Source: Schlesneria paludicola DSM 18645
GTDB lineage: Bacteria > Planctomycetota > Planctomycetia > Planctomycetales > Planctomycetaceae
Length of the DNA stretch: 64,000 nucleotides
Direction of reading: 5' to 3'
Assembly: GCF_000255655.1 (NCBI RefSeq)
Contig: NZ_JH636434.1
Location: 2,526,613-2,590,612, forward strand
The notes under the pieces were generated by a model that was not told the origin of the DNA, did not search any database, and saw nothing but the letters and a program-made list of their open reading frames with translations. The stretch's first letter is position 1; the number at the start of each line of letters is the position of its first letter. The position numbers were made by a program, and so were the translations under genes. This document shows positions 26,004-34,874 of this stretch, in pieces.

Positions 26004-27233
26004 TTAGGGAACTTGCAACGCTTTCGCGTCGAATTCAACGCGGCTCGTTCCTTTTGAGCTGTTGCCGCCGAAGAGCAGGAATTCGGGATTGCCGGCATCA
26101 TTCATTTTCAGCGCCGATTCCGTATGGTCGTCGTGAACGTATGGCATCGGGCCGACACGGATGAACTTGTTTTGCGCAACGTCGAAAATAGTGGCCGAAT
26201 TCAATTCGACATCGGGGCCGGTCAACGGATCATGCTCGCCGCCCGCAATGAGGATATACCGGCCGCGCAGCGCATGTCCGGCGGGAAACAGATCCCAGGC
26301 GGAATAATCACTCGTGCCGACTTGTACCCCGGACGGTGCCTCATTAAAGCCCGCCAGACTGGGCCCGGCGGTGAACTTCCTCGTCGCGACGTCAAAGAAC
26401 CACGTCGCGTCCGTCGTCAACGCGTCCACCGTGTTCTGTCCCCCGGGAATGAAAATTCGCCCGTCGTACAACTCGAATGCTTTTGTGTCTTTCAGCGTGG
26501 TCGGAAGCTGAGCGGGCGATTGGGTCCAAATGTTCTTGAGTGGATCGTAGATCTCGGCATCGGTTTGAGCCCCGCCGATGACCACGACACGGCCATCCTT
26601 GAGGGTCAGCTGAGCATGCAGCGCACGGCCCGAGTGCAAGGGCGCGGCGGGTTGAAACCGATTTGTCGCGGGGTCGTAGATGTCCACCGCCGTGACGCCG
26701 GTTCCGTTCAAGTTATTTCCCGCCGCGTTGCCACCGGTGAGGATCACGCGTCCGTCGTTCAGCAGTGAGATACCGTAGCCCTGACGCGCAATGGAAAGCG
26801 TGCTCTCCACAGAGGTAAACTCGCCTGTGGCGGGATCGAACAGTTCCGCCGAGTCGACTGCGGCATCCGACTTGAATCCTGTGGAACCGCCGGCGAACAA
26901 GACTTTTCCGTTCGCCAACGTCACGGCATCCAACGACCAGCGGGGAACCTTTAGCGCCCCTGCCGACGTCCATTGCCGCTTCACGGGATCGTAAAGTTCC
27001 GCAACGGTGGTTGCCGTGGGCGTGGCGGACGTGAGATCCAATCCCCCCGCCACAACGACGCGACCGTCCTTGAGAAGTGAAGCCGCGCCAAGAACGTGAA
27101 CGTTTCGGAGCGTCTTCTGTGGGTCACCGTCTGTCCAGGTTCCATAGATCTGGGCATTAACTGGACCATTCGCAACGCATAGGCAACAAATAAAAATCAC
27201 CAACCATGAGAACGGCTGTGCATTCTGTCGCAT
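26004..27233 (-). CDS. Secreted kelch-repeat beta-propeller protein
   Basis: 409 residues with a signal peptide (about 1-27). At least six kelch-type blades are visible, each with a D-G-R-V-V-V-x-G-G or similar strand followed by A-E-L-Y-D-P or D-I-Y-D-P and W (for example L-K-D-G-R-V-V-V-A-G-G and L-N-D-G-R-V-I-L-T-G-G). It belongs to the galactose-oxidase-like propellers but has no visible copper ligands, so binding rather than catalysis is likely. The gene lies convergent with the GH-like gene (50 bases between stops) and downstream of the DUF1559 terminator. Confidence 0.85.
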   Translation of the reverse strand: MRQNAQPFSWLVIFICCLCVANGPVNAQIYGTWTDGDPQKTLRNVHVLGAASLLKDGRVVVAGGLDLTSATPTATTVAELYDPVKRQWTSAGALKVPRWSLDAVTLANGKVLFAGGSTGFKSDAAVDSAELFDPATGEFTSVESTLSIARQGYGISLLNDGRVILTGGNAAGNNLNGTGVTAVDIYDPATNRFQPAAPLHSGRALHAQLTLKDGRVVVIGGAQTDAEIYDPLKNIWTQSPAQLPTTLKDTKAFELYDGRIFIPGGQNTVDALTTDATWFFDVATRKFTAGPSLAGFNEAPSGVQVGTSDYSAWDLFPAGHALRGRYILIAGGEHDPLTGPDVELNSATIFDVAQNKFIRVGPMPYVHDDHTESALKMNDAGNPEFLLFGGNSSKGTSRVEFDAKALQVP

Positions 27234-27283
27234 ATTTGAGGCCTCTGACTCGCGTTGCTGGCAACCGGGCTTTCACTGAGCGC

Positions 27284-27318
27284 AAAAAAAGTCTCGCAGC
27301 CCACTCGAGCCACGAGAC
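27284..27318 (-). terminator. Rho-independent terminator after the DUF1559 gene
   Basis: On the minus strand GTCTCG and CGAGAC (27313-27318 and 27291-27296) form a six-base stem followed by TTTTTTT (27284-27290), about 50 bases past the stop of the DUF1559 gene. Confidence 0.6.
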
Positions 27319-27370
27319 ACGGAATCAGTTCTATATGAAGTTCGAGCTCCCCTCGCAACAAGCGACGGGA

Positions 27371-28450
27371 TTAGAACTCGCCCACCACTTGACCGTCAGC
27401 GCGACCGAGCAGCCGTTCAAACGTGCTGTCGATGAATCCCGCCCCCGAATGATCGGGAGGTGACAGTGCAGTGGCACCACCAATGCTGTTCGGCTTGTGA
27501 TCGATGTTTTCGCTGATGAATCGCACCGATCCATCTCCCAAAATAAAGTGAGCGCCACCAACATGGTTGCTTGAGAAACCACGCGACTGGTGGTTGGCAT
27601 TTGTCACTTGTTGATTGATCCCCCAATACGGAATCCCAACCACAGCCAGACATGCTCGGCACTGCTGATTCAAGTAACTGCCGCTCGATGCTGCAGGACT
27701 GAATCCCAAGGCATTTCCTGCACCAATGTTCAAATTCTTAATTCGGAAGGCACGTTCACCCACAAGCAATGTGTTGCTCGAACCATCGGTAAGATCTCGG
27801 ATCCCGATTTTCGAATCTTGCCAAGCGACACCTGTTGGTGGGCCATAGGTCCCAAAGAAGAAGATCGTTGCGGGCGTGATGCTGTCGCCGGTATCGGCCA
27901 CCATCACGTAGTTCGACGTCGCGATGGACACGTTCGCAGTGCCGTTGTTGACCTTACGGCTGTACGTTGCAAAGTCGGACTGCTGCGTCGCGTCGGCACC
28001 GAGGCTTCCGTCGAAGTTATTCAACCCTGGTGCAGTGTCGCTTGCACAACGAAAGGCGGCCAAGGGTGTCGTGAGTGCGGCAGCAGGCGCTCCCCCCGCG
28101 GCCAGCAAAGTATCCATCCGATTCGTGCCAGGGCTAAGCGTATTAAACGTGTTGCCTTGATCAAGATACGGAAGGATCAACGCGCCCCAACTCCAAATCG
28201 TTGGTTCACCGGCACCGGAAGCGGTGATGGCACTGACCCAGCCAGGTGGGAACGTGTTCGAGGTGTCGTGATAGTTGTGCAACGCCAAACCAATCTGCTT
28301 GAGATTGTTTTTGCACTGGGTGCGACGAGCTGCTTCGCGCGCTTGCTGGACAGCAGGCAACAGCAACGCGATCAAGACGGCGATGATCGCGATGACCACC
28401 AGCAACTCGATCAAGGTAAATCCGTGTCGATTCCTTGGCCTCAAAATCAT
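27371..28450 (-). CDS. DUF1559 pseudopilin-like protein
   Basis: The ATG at 28448-28450 has GGAG six bases upstream and gives 359 residues. The N-terminus [17 protein letters not shown] is a type IV prepilin/pseudopilin cleavage and helix signature, followed by Q-Q-A-R-E-A-A-R-R-x-Q-C-K-N-N-L-K-Q and the DUF1559 (SBP_bac_10) beta-rich domain. The C-terminus carries [12 protein letters not shown], the family's hallmark. Planctomycetes carry many copies; they are thought to be pseudopilin-like envelope proteins. A transthyretin-like lipoprotein gene lies just upstream on the same strand and is probably co-transcribed. Confidence 0.95.
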   Translation of the reverse strand: MILRPRNRHGFTLIELLVVIAIIAVLIALLLPAVQQAREAARRTQCKNNLKQIGLALHNYHDTSNTFPPGWVSAITASGAGEPTIWSWGALILPYLDQGNTFNTLSPGTNRMDTLLAAGGAPAAALTTPLAAFRCASDTAPGLNNFDGSLGADATQQSDFATYSRKVNNGTANVSIATSNYVMVADTGDSITPATIFFFGTYGPPTGVAWQDSKIGIRDLTDGSSNTLLVGERAFRIKNLNIGAGNALGFSPAASSGSYLNQQCRACLAVVGIPYWGINQQVTNANHQSRGFSSNHVGGAHFILGDGSVRFISENIDHKPNSIGGATALSPPDHSGAGFIDSTFERLLGRADGQVVGEF

Positions 28451-28573
28451 GACTGACTCCAAAAGAAAAAACAGACAAAGGAAACGGTCCGACAAAAGAC
28501 CGTTTAGAACAGACGAACACTCGCTAGAAGGAAACCACAAACCGTGGTGAATTCGAACTTTTTTGAGACGCGC

Positions 28574-29011
28574 TCAGTCCAGAATTTCTTTCGTCTTTTT
28601 GGTCGGCGCTGGTTTCGCTTTCGCATCCGACTCCAGATCGAAATCGAACACGTTCTTGCCGGCTTTGACTTCGGCCGTCAGTTCGGATTTCTCTTGATAT
28701 TTCGAGGGGATGGGATGCGACGGTGCACCCGTGGTAGGGGCAAAGATGCTCACTTTATTCAGACCAATCTTGCAGCCGTAAACCTGATACAGGTATTGAA
28801 GTTGGTACTTCCCCTGCTTATCAGTCAGTCCCGTGGCTGGTCGCCCGTTTTCTGGCATAAACGTCACGATCACGTCGCTCAGCGGTTCCCCGTCGATCTT
28901 GACCGATCCGGAAACCTGACCTATTGGCGGCCGATCGCCTTGGCTACATCCATTAATCATACCGGTCACGATCAGTACCATTATCGGTACGACAAATCTT
29001 GAACAATGCAT
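28574..29011 (-). CDS. Transthyretin-like lipoprotein associated with DUF1559
   Basis: 145 residues. A lipobox (G-M-I-N-G-C, Cys22) marks a lipoprotein. The domain is a carboxypeptidase-regulatory/transthyretin-like sandwich: V-S-G-S-V-K-I-D-G-E-P-L-S-D-V-I-V-T-F and T-D-K-Q-G-K-Y-Q-L. The tail is lysine-rich. In planctomycetes such small lipoproteins regularly sit beside DUF1559 genes; here the gene is upstream by 123 bases on the same strand. A role in carrying or anchoring the pseudopilin-like partner is a guess from position. Confidence 0.85.
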   Translation of the reverse strand: MHCSRFVVPIMVLIVTGMINGCSQGDRPPIGQVSGSVKIDGEPLSDVIVTFMPENGRPATGLTDKQGKYQLQYLYQVYGCKIGLNKVSIFAPTTGAPSHPIPSKYQEKSELTAEVKAGKNVFDFDLESDAKAKPAPTKKTKEILD

Positions 29012-29717
29012 AGTGAGTTTGAGTTCCCTGAGAGTCCGAGAAATAAGACAACGATGGAAAAAAACAGGAACCTTGACGGGCTCAATTCGATGAATTCAGG
29101 TCGCGATCAAACGAGTCGTCGCGACAAATTAGTGGATTGATTCAACGTCGAGAGTGTTCGCAGCACAGCTGTCTGTTGGTCATCTCGATGCGAAGAAAAC
29201 ACGAGTTCTCACGGTGTAACCCATGACGAATATCGAAAATTTGAACTGGGTACAGAGCCCGCCGGAACCGCAAAAAACGAATGGCAATGACATGGGACAA
29301 ATGTCATCGTAAAGCCGAGTCAAATTTTGGATCGAACGCAATCAGCAGGAAGTTCAGGATCAAGTGGCTTGCCAGTGCGACAAGTGGCACTGAACATATA
29401 TTCACATGCCCATCTAATGTGAGATTTCGTGAGCGCTTGAAGAGCCTTTGATCAGTACTTATAGGCGTCGTCAGCCTGTCTGTCTATGAAAATTTAACGG
29501 AAATTTCATATGTAACTCAACTTACTTGTTTCAGATTGGCTTGATTGGCTTCGGATTCAGAAATGACCAATTTGGGACGCCCCCAACTTCGGTTTTGGCA
29601 GACAAGTACGATGCGACTTTTCGAGGTGGTCGAAGTCCGAGGCGATTGACTGTACGATCGTCTGTTCGGAAATCGAAATGCCGATTCATCAATCCACGCC
29701 TACAAGAGCTTCTACCT
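29012..29717. other. Intergenic stretch between divergent genes
   Basis: About 700 bases hold the start regions of the lipoprotein gene (minus) and the amidohydrolase gene (plus). It is A/T-richer than the genes, and an in-frame plus extension from 29526 lacks a ribosome site and domain content. No conserved motif is recognised. Confidence 0.4.
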
Positions 29718-30995
29718 ATGAAGACTGCCACAGGTTGCACGGTAATTTCCCACGGAACCGCGATTTTAGGAACTGGCGCGGCGCCGATCCCCGACGCGAC
29801 CGTGATCGTTCGCGACGGAAAGATCGATTATGTTGGCCCCACGGCACTCGCTCCGCTGATTGATCGCTCCGCAACGACGATCAATGCACGAGGCGGGACG
29901 ATCATGCCCGGATTGATCGAAGCCCATTTTCATCCGACGTACTTCAACGTCGAAGCTCTCGAAGACCTGGACATCAAGTACCCCGTCGAATACGTCACGC
30001 TCTTGGCGGCGGCAAATGCCAAGCTGGCACTGGAATGCGGGTACACCGCCGCCCGTAGTGGGGGCAGCCTGTTTAACGTCGATGTCTGGTTGAAGAAAGC
30101 GATTGAGAGCGACCTGATTCCCGGTCCGCGGCTTGCTGCGAGCGGTCGAGAAATCTGCGGTGTCGGTGGCCTGATGGATTGGAACCCCGACTACCGTAAG
30201 ATCGGCATGGACGGGTTGGTCCTGCTGATCAATGGGGCGGACGAAGCCCGATCCGCGGTACGGAAGCTGGTCAAGGATGGGATCGAATGGGTGAAAACCT
30301 ACCCAACGGGTGATGCCGCATCACCCGACGTCAACGACCATCACACGCTGTGCATGACCTTTGAAGAAATGCATGCCGTGGTCGCCACGGCACACAATCA
30401 CGGCCTAAAAGTCACCGGGCACTGCCGAGCCACAGAGGGCATCAAAAACGCACTTCGCGCCGGCTATGACACGCTCGAACACGGGACATTCGTCGACGAC
30501 GAAGCGCTCGACATGATCCTGGAGCGAAATACCCCCGTGATTCCGGCGCTCTATTTCGAGCTGGCCAGTATTGAGCGCGGCCCCGAGTTCAAACTGTCGT
30601 CCCGCGTGATCGACGGACATCGCGAAACACTCGAAGGCGGTGCCGAAAGTGCACGGCGAATCTTCAAAGCGGGCGGCCGAATCGGATTGGGCGGCGACTA
30701 TGGATTTGGCTGGAATCCGCACGGGCAATACGCTCGCGAACTGACTTTCTTCGTCAACTACGTCGGTTTCACCCCCATGGAAACACTGACCTGCGCGACA
30801 AAAACCGGTGCCGAAATTCTGGGTCGCGAACACGAATTGGGAACGCTCGAAACCGGAAAACTGGCCGATGTTCTGGTCGTCGAAGGCGACGTTCTGGCGG
30901 ACATTTCGATCCTGGAAGATCGCCAGCGACTCATTGCGGTCATGCAGGGTGGCGTCGTGAAGGCGGGCCAGTTGGTCCGTCCGCCAACGATCTAA
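29718..30995 (+). CDS. Metal-dependent amidohydrolase
   Basis: The ATG at 29718 (MKTATGCTV) is chosen because the family starts there; upstream codons to 29526 are open but look non-coding. 425 residues: an N-terminal sandwich strand (D-A-T-V-I-V-R-D-G-K-I-D-Y-V-G), then a TIM barrel with His70/His72 in E-A-H-F-H-P-T, a Lys in W-V-K-T-Y-P-T-G that may be carboxylated, His in V-T-G-H-C-R-A-T and L-E-H-G-T-F, and Asp in G-L-G-G-D-Y-G-F. The C-terminus G-T-L-E-T-G-K-L-A-D-V-L-V closes the sandwich. This is the imidazolonepropionase/prolidase-like amidohydrolase group; the substrate is unknown. It lacks a signal peptide and is cytosolic. Confidence 0.9.
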   Translation: MKTATGCTVISHGTAILGTGAAPIPDATVIVRDGKIDYVGPTALAPLIDRSATTINARGGTIMPGLIEAHFHPTYFNVEALEDLDIKYPVEYVTLLAAANAKLALECGYTAARSGGSLFNVDVWLKKAIESDLIPGPRLAASGREICGVGGLMDWNPDYRKIGMDGLVLLINGADEARSAVRKLVKDGIEWVKTYPTGDAASPDVNDHHTLCMTFEEMHAVVATAHNHGLKVTGHCRATEGIKNALRAGYDTLEHGTFVDDEALDMILERNTPVIPALYFELASIERGPEFKLSSRVIDGHRETLEGGAESARRIFKAGGRIGLGGDYGFGWNPHGQYARELTFFVNYVGFTPMETLTCATKTGAEILGREHELGTLETGKLADVLVVEGDVLADISILEDRQRLIAVMQGGVVKAGQLVRPPTI

Positions 30996-31043
30996 GTCGC
31001 GTGCTGAAGCCGACGTAACTCCTTCAAGAAGTTGACAAATACG

Positions 31044-31078
31044 AAGACCCTGGCGGAATCAACGGCCGCCAAGGTCTT
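31044..31078. terminator. Bidirectional terminator hairpin between convergent genes
   Basis: AAGACC-C-TGGCGG pairs with CCGCCA-AGGTCTT across a nine-base loop, giving a 12-pair stem with one mismatch. It lies midway between the stops of the amidohydrolase gene (30995) and alaC (31124). No long T tract follows on either side. Confidence 0.6.
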
Positions 31079-31123
31079 GTCATCTCATACGCACATCGCC
31101 CGCACAAAAATTGCCGAAGCTTC

Positions 31124-32359
31124 TTAGGCCGCAGGAGCCGCTTCCGCCTTTAAGCAGGTTTGAATCTGACGAACGGCCTGCCGCAGTCGCTGGCTATTCT
31201 CGACGATCGCCAGTCGCAAGTAGCCTTCGCCTTCTTCTCCGAATCCACGTCCCGGACTGACGGCGACACCGCCTTCCTGCAGCAGCTTCATCGAGAATTC
31301 GATCGAACCCATTTGAGCCCACGGTTCGGGAATCTTCGCCCAGACGAACATCCCCGCCTTGGGCTTTTCGATATCCCAGCCAATCCGATTCAGGCCATCA
31401 ACCAGGGCATCGCGGCGAATCTGATACTCTTTGGCGATCGCTTCGACCGCGGGTTCGCAGTTCCGCATCGCGATGATGGCGGCGATCTGAACGGCCTGGA
31501 AAATCCCATAGTCGTAATAGCCCTTGATCGTGGCGAGAGCTCGCACCATCTCGCGATTTCCCGAGCAGAAGCCGATTCGCCAGCCGGCCATGCTGAACCC
31601 TTTGCTCATCGTCGTCATTTCGACGCCGACGTCGATGGCACCCGGTGACGCCAGAAAGCTGGGGGCCTGGTAGCCGTCGTAGCAGATGTCGGCGTAAGCA
31701 AAATCGCTGATCACCAGGAACTTGTATCGCTTCGCCAGAACGACCAACTCGTCAAAGAACTTTTGCTCGATGCAGGTCCCCGAAGGATTGTGAGGGAAGT
31801 TGGCGACAACCAGCTTTGGCTTGGGATACAGATGCTCGCACGTGTAGGCGACATTCTTCAGAAATTCCGAAGGATCGCGCACGTCGAGAGCGATGACATT
31901 GCCGGACGCGAGCATTACCGAGTAAGCGTGAATGGGGAAGGTCGGTGCGGGAACGATCGCGGTGTCGCCGGGCCCCATGAGCGCCAGACACATATGGCTG
32001 AACGCTTCTTTCGAACCCAGACAGGCGATGACTTCGTCGTCGCCGTTCAGCTTGACGCCGTACTTCCGATCGTACCGCTTCGCGACTTCGCGGCGCAGGC
32101 TGGCGATCCCGTTGGCGACCGAATACCGGTGGTTCTTCGGTTCGAGCAGGGCTTCTTGCATCTTGTCGGTGATCTGTTGATCTGGCGCGTCCGTCGGATT
32201 GCCCATCCCCAGATCAATCACGTCGACGCCCGCCACACGCTGCTGGTATTTCAGCTTGTTGATTTTCCCGAACAGATAGGGCGGCAATCGTTTAAGTCGA
32301 TCTGCGACCGGAATCGAAAATGGATTGTCAGCAAACGGGATTTCCGATTCGTTACGCAT
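31124..32359 (-). CDS. alaC: Alanine aminotransferase AlaC-type
   Basis: 411 residues, the same length and order of motifs as E. coli AlaC: R-L-P-P-Y-L-F near 24-30, D-L-G-M-G-N-P-T-D at 49-57, [28 protein letters not shown] and the PLP lysine Lys253 in [12 protein letters not shown]. It should interconvert pyruvate plus glutamate with alanine plus 2-oxoglutarate in the cytosol. The N-terminal 20 residues are variable. The gene stands alone and converges with the amidohydrolase gene. Related class I aminotransferases (for example LL-diaminopimelate aminotransferase) fit less well. Confidence 0.88.
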   Translation of the reverse strand: MRNESEIPFADNPFSIPVADRLKRLPPYLFGKINKLKYQQRVAGVDVIDLGMGNPTDAPDQQITDKMQEALLEPKNHRYSVANGIASLRREVAKRYDRKYGVKLNGDDEVIACLGSKEAFSHMCLALMGPGDTAIVPAPTFPIHAYSVMLASGNVIALDVRDPSEFLKNVAYTCEHLYPKPKLVVANFPHNPSGTCIEQKFFDELVVLAKRYKFLVISDFAYADICYDGYQAPSFLASPGAIDVGVEMTTMSKGFSMAGWRIGFCSGNREMVRALATIKGYYDYGIFQAVQIAAIIAMRNCEPAVEAIAKEYQIRRDALVDGLNRIGWDIEKPKAGMFVWAKIPEPWAQMGSIEFSMKLLQEGGVAVSPGRGFGEEGEGYLRLAIVENSQRLRQAVRQIQTCLKAEAAPAA

Positions 32360-32889
32360 GGTGTTCCTTTCGCAACCTCAATTCGACAATTCTGTATTCC
32401 GTGGAGAGATTCTAACAGACACGCGAAAACGCCGGAAGTTCGGCTCTGAACCCCAGTCTCCCTACCAGGAATTGATCGAGAAAATCGAAATCTCGAAGCC
32501 GATTCTTTTGAGGAAATGACTCGTCTTTCGCTTTTTCTCTTCGTTTCACCGCGTCTGGAAGGCAAGCGAGTTTTCCCGCAACTCCATGCCACTGAGCCGC
32601 ATCAGATAGGACCATCTGATTCTCAGATCTCCTACCCATAGCCCCACTTCCATCCACCGCCGCGGCCAATATCTCAGCCATTTTTTGTCGGACTCGGCTT
32701 GGATCTGTGGGGTCTGTTTCCCACGATCCGGGCCATCAACGGCGTAATAAGCGGACTTGCGAGCAGAACTTTCGAGCGTGCTTAGGTTATTTCGATAGAT
32801 CGGTCGACGGTCGTCTGCACCACGCTCATAATGAAACCTCTCGGAAGATCGACTGTTTGACTGCACCTGAACCGAAAAGTTGAGTCACC
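32360..32889. other. Intergenic stretch between divergent genes
   Basis: 530 bases with only short unsupported frames on both strands. It must carry the promoters of alaC (minus) and the glycosyltransferase gene (plus). Nothing else is recognised. Confidence 0.4.
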
Positions 32890-33708
32890 GTGCCGCCCAC
32901 TTCGAATCCCGTCGTCTCATCCCATGTCGCAACATCCGCTCTGCCCCGTGGCAAAACGATTGCCGTCATGCCCGCCTACAACGCGGCCAAAACGCTGGAA
33001 CGGACCGTCGCCGACATCCCTCCCGGATCGGTCGATGAGGTTATCCTGGTGGATGATTGCAGTCGCGACAATACCGTTGAGATTGCCGAACGGCTTGGAC
33101 TGACCGTGATTCGGCACGAAAAAAATCTCGGTTATGGCGGTAATCAAAAAACCTGCTATCGACGGGCACTCGATAACGGGGCGGACTACATCGTGATGAT
33201 CCACCCCGACTACCAATACGACAGCCGCGTGATTCCCGCGGCAATCGACATCATCCGGCTGGGGATTTGCGACTTTATCATGGGCTCCCGTATCCGAACG
33301 CGCAGTGAAGCATTGGCGGGGGGCATGCCGCCCTGGAAATACATCGCCAATCGTTGCCTGACGCTCACCGAGAATGTCGCTCTCGGTCAGAATCTGGGAG
33401 ATTTTCACAGCGGTTTTCGAGCTTACCGTCGGGAAGTTCTCGAAACGATTCCTTATCAGCAGAACTCGAACGACTTCGTCTTCGATAGCGAATTCCTCGC
33501 TCAAGCAGTGCACTTTGGCTTCAAGCTTGGCGATATCCCCGTACCCGTTCGCTATTTTGACGAAGCGTCGAGCATCAATTTTCGCCGGAGCGTCACTTAC
33601 GGATTGTCGACGCTGGGGGTCCTGGGGAAATTCTGGGGACGTAGACTGGGGATCTGGAAATCACCTCTTTTCAATCCCAAATCAGCCGACGCGTTACCCA
33701 AGAATTAG
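32890..33708 (+). CDS. Family 2 glycosyltransferase, polyprenyl-phosphate sugar synthase-like
   Basis: 272 residues from a GTG at 32890; a later ATG would cut the first beta strand. The GT2 fold is clear: [25 protein letters not shown] and the metal/substrate site H-P-D-Y-Q-Y-D near 102-108. The C-terminal D-S-E-F-L-A-Q-A and G-D-I-P-V-P-V-R-Y resemble dolichol-phosphate mannosyltransferase relatives. There is no transmembrane helix. It would move a sugar from a nucleotide donor to a polyprenyl phosphate or glycan. It could supply lipid-linked sugar for a GT39-type enzyme such as that at 7231, but the genes are far apart. Confidence 0.88.
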   Translation: MPPTSNPVVSSHVATSALPRGKTIAVMPAYNAAKTLERTVADIPPGSVDEVILVDDCSRDNTVEIAERLGLTVIRHEKNLGYGGNQKTCYRRALDNGADYIVMIHPDYQYDSRVIPAAIDIIRLGICDFIMGSRIRTRSEALAGGMPPWKYIANRCLTLTENVALGQNLGDFHSGFRAYRREVLETIPYQQNSNDFVFDSEFLAQAVHFGFKLGDIPVPVRYFDEASSINFRRSVTYGLSTLGVLGKFWGRRLGIWKSPLFNPKSADALPKN

Positions 33709-33859
33709 GGCCGTGTTGAAATCACGGGGACGACTTCCGTCCAAATTCAAGAACGCCAGAAAATCGTGAAGATCACGGTGCCCGCCCCCCTAATTTTAAC
33801 GGGCAATTTGTGACACCGCGACTCTATCCTGACAAGCTCGCGAGCAAGGCCTATTCGAA

Positions 33860-34810
33860 ATGATGCAACTGTCGACCGTACTCACTCCCATGTCCGACGA
33901 AAACCTGACGCTCGCCGCGCAGTGTGGCGTCTATGGCGTCGTCGCCCGCTACCCCGGTCCCCATTTGCAGGATTTACTGCAAGTACGCGATCGGATTGAG
34001 TCATTCGGCCTGAAGCTGATCGCGATCGAAGGGGGACTGCCCATCGAACGAATCAAGGTCGGCCAAGACGATGGCAGCGATCTGGCCGAGATGAAGCTGC
34101 TGATGCAGAACCTCAACAAGGCTGGGATTCAGTATGTCTGCTACAACTTCATGGCGGGTACAGACTGGGTTCGCACGCGGCTGGATGCCCCCGAGCGGGG
34201 CGGAGCGAAAGTGACGTCGTTCGCGTTGGCGGATGTGGAACAGGCGATGTCGCTAACCATCGGCGCACAGCAGGTCGGACGCGAGATGATTTCGGCCGAG
34301 GACTTGTGGACGAATCTGACGCGATTTCTGCAGGAGCTGCTTCCGGTCGCCGAAGCCAATGGCGTCTTTCTGTGCATGCATCCCGATGATCCCCCGCTGC
34401 CCGCACTCTTGGGAAAATCGAGGATCATGAATTCCGTCGAGAACTTTGAACGTCTGGTCAAACTGGTCCCCAGCCGGTCGAATGCGATTTGTTTCTGCCA
34501 GGGAACCTTCGCCACGATGGGAGCCGATATTCCTGCGGCGATTCGACGCCTGGGTTCGCACATTCAATATGTGCACTTTCGCGATGTTCGCGGAAACGCA
34601 GAATCCTTTGCGGAAACCTTTCACGATAACGGTCCCACGGATATGGCGGCCGCGATTCGCGCCTATCGAGAGATTGGCTTCCAGGGGCCCATTCGCCCCG
34701 ACCATGTTCCGCAGCTTGTCGGTGAAGACGACGGTGAGCCTGGATACACCATGCTGGGGCGGCTGTTTGCCTATGGCTACATCCGCGGTCTGCTGCACGC
34801 GACGAAGTGA
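33860..34810 (+). CDS. uxuA: Mannonate dehydratase
   Basis: 316 residues, a TIM-barrel protein with the UxuA landmarks: Y-N-F-M-A near 118, C-M-H-P-D-D-P-P (metal-binding His and Asp), C-F-C-Q-G-T-F-A-T-M-G, Y-V-H-F-R-D-V and I-R-P-D-H-V-P. The enzyme dehydrates D-mannonate to 2-keto-3-deoxygluconate in hexuronate breakdown. It is somewhat shorter than the E. coli enzyme (about 394 residues), as in many short-form family members. No other hexuronate genes lie next to it. Confidence 0.88.
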   Translation: MMQLSTVLTPMSDENLTLAAQCGVYGVVARYPGPHLQDLLQVRDRIESFGLKLIAIEGGLPIERIKVGQDDGSDLAEMKLLMQNLNKAGIQYVCYNFMAGTDWVRTRLDAPERGGAKVTSFALADVEQAMSLTIGAQQVGREMISAEDLWTNLTRFLQELLPVAEANGVFLCMHPDDPPLPALLGKSRIMNSVENFERLVKLVPSRSNAICFCQGTFATMGADIPAAIRRLGSHIQYVHFRDVRGNAESFAETFHDNGPTDMAAAIRAYREIGFQGPIRPDHVPQLVGEDDGEPGYTMLGRLFAYGYIRGLLHATK

Positions 34811-34874
34811 CGCGTCGAACCTCACAAGGACCGGATGCTTTGTACGCGGGCTTGGTGTGCACGATACATCCGAA

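Noticed and set aside
29526-29717. Upstream extension of the amidohydrolase by 64 codons
   Set aside because: The first sandwich strand of the family begins right after the chosen Met at 29718; the extension has no ribosome site.
32546-32866. A 106-codon minus-strand frame between alaC and the GT2 gene
   Set aside because: No domain, no ribosome site, and composition typical of intergenic DNA here.
33780-33807. Small hairpin TGCCCG/CGGGCA downstream of the GT2 gene
   Set aside because: Only six pairs with a long loop and no T tract; too weak to call a terminator.
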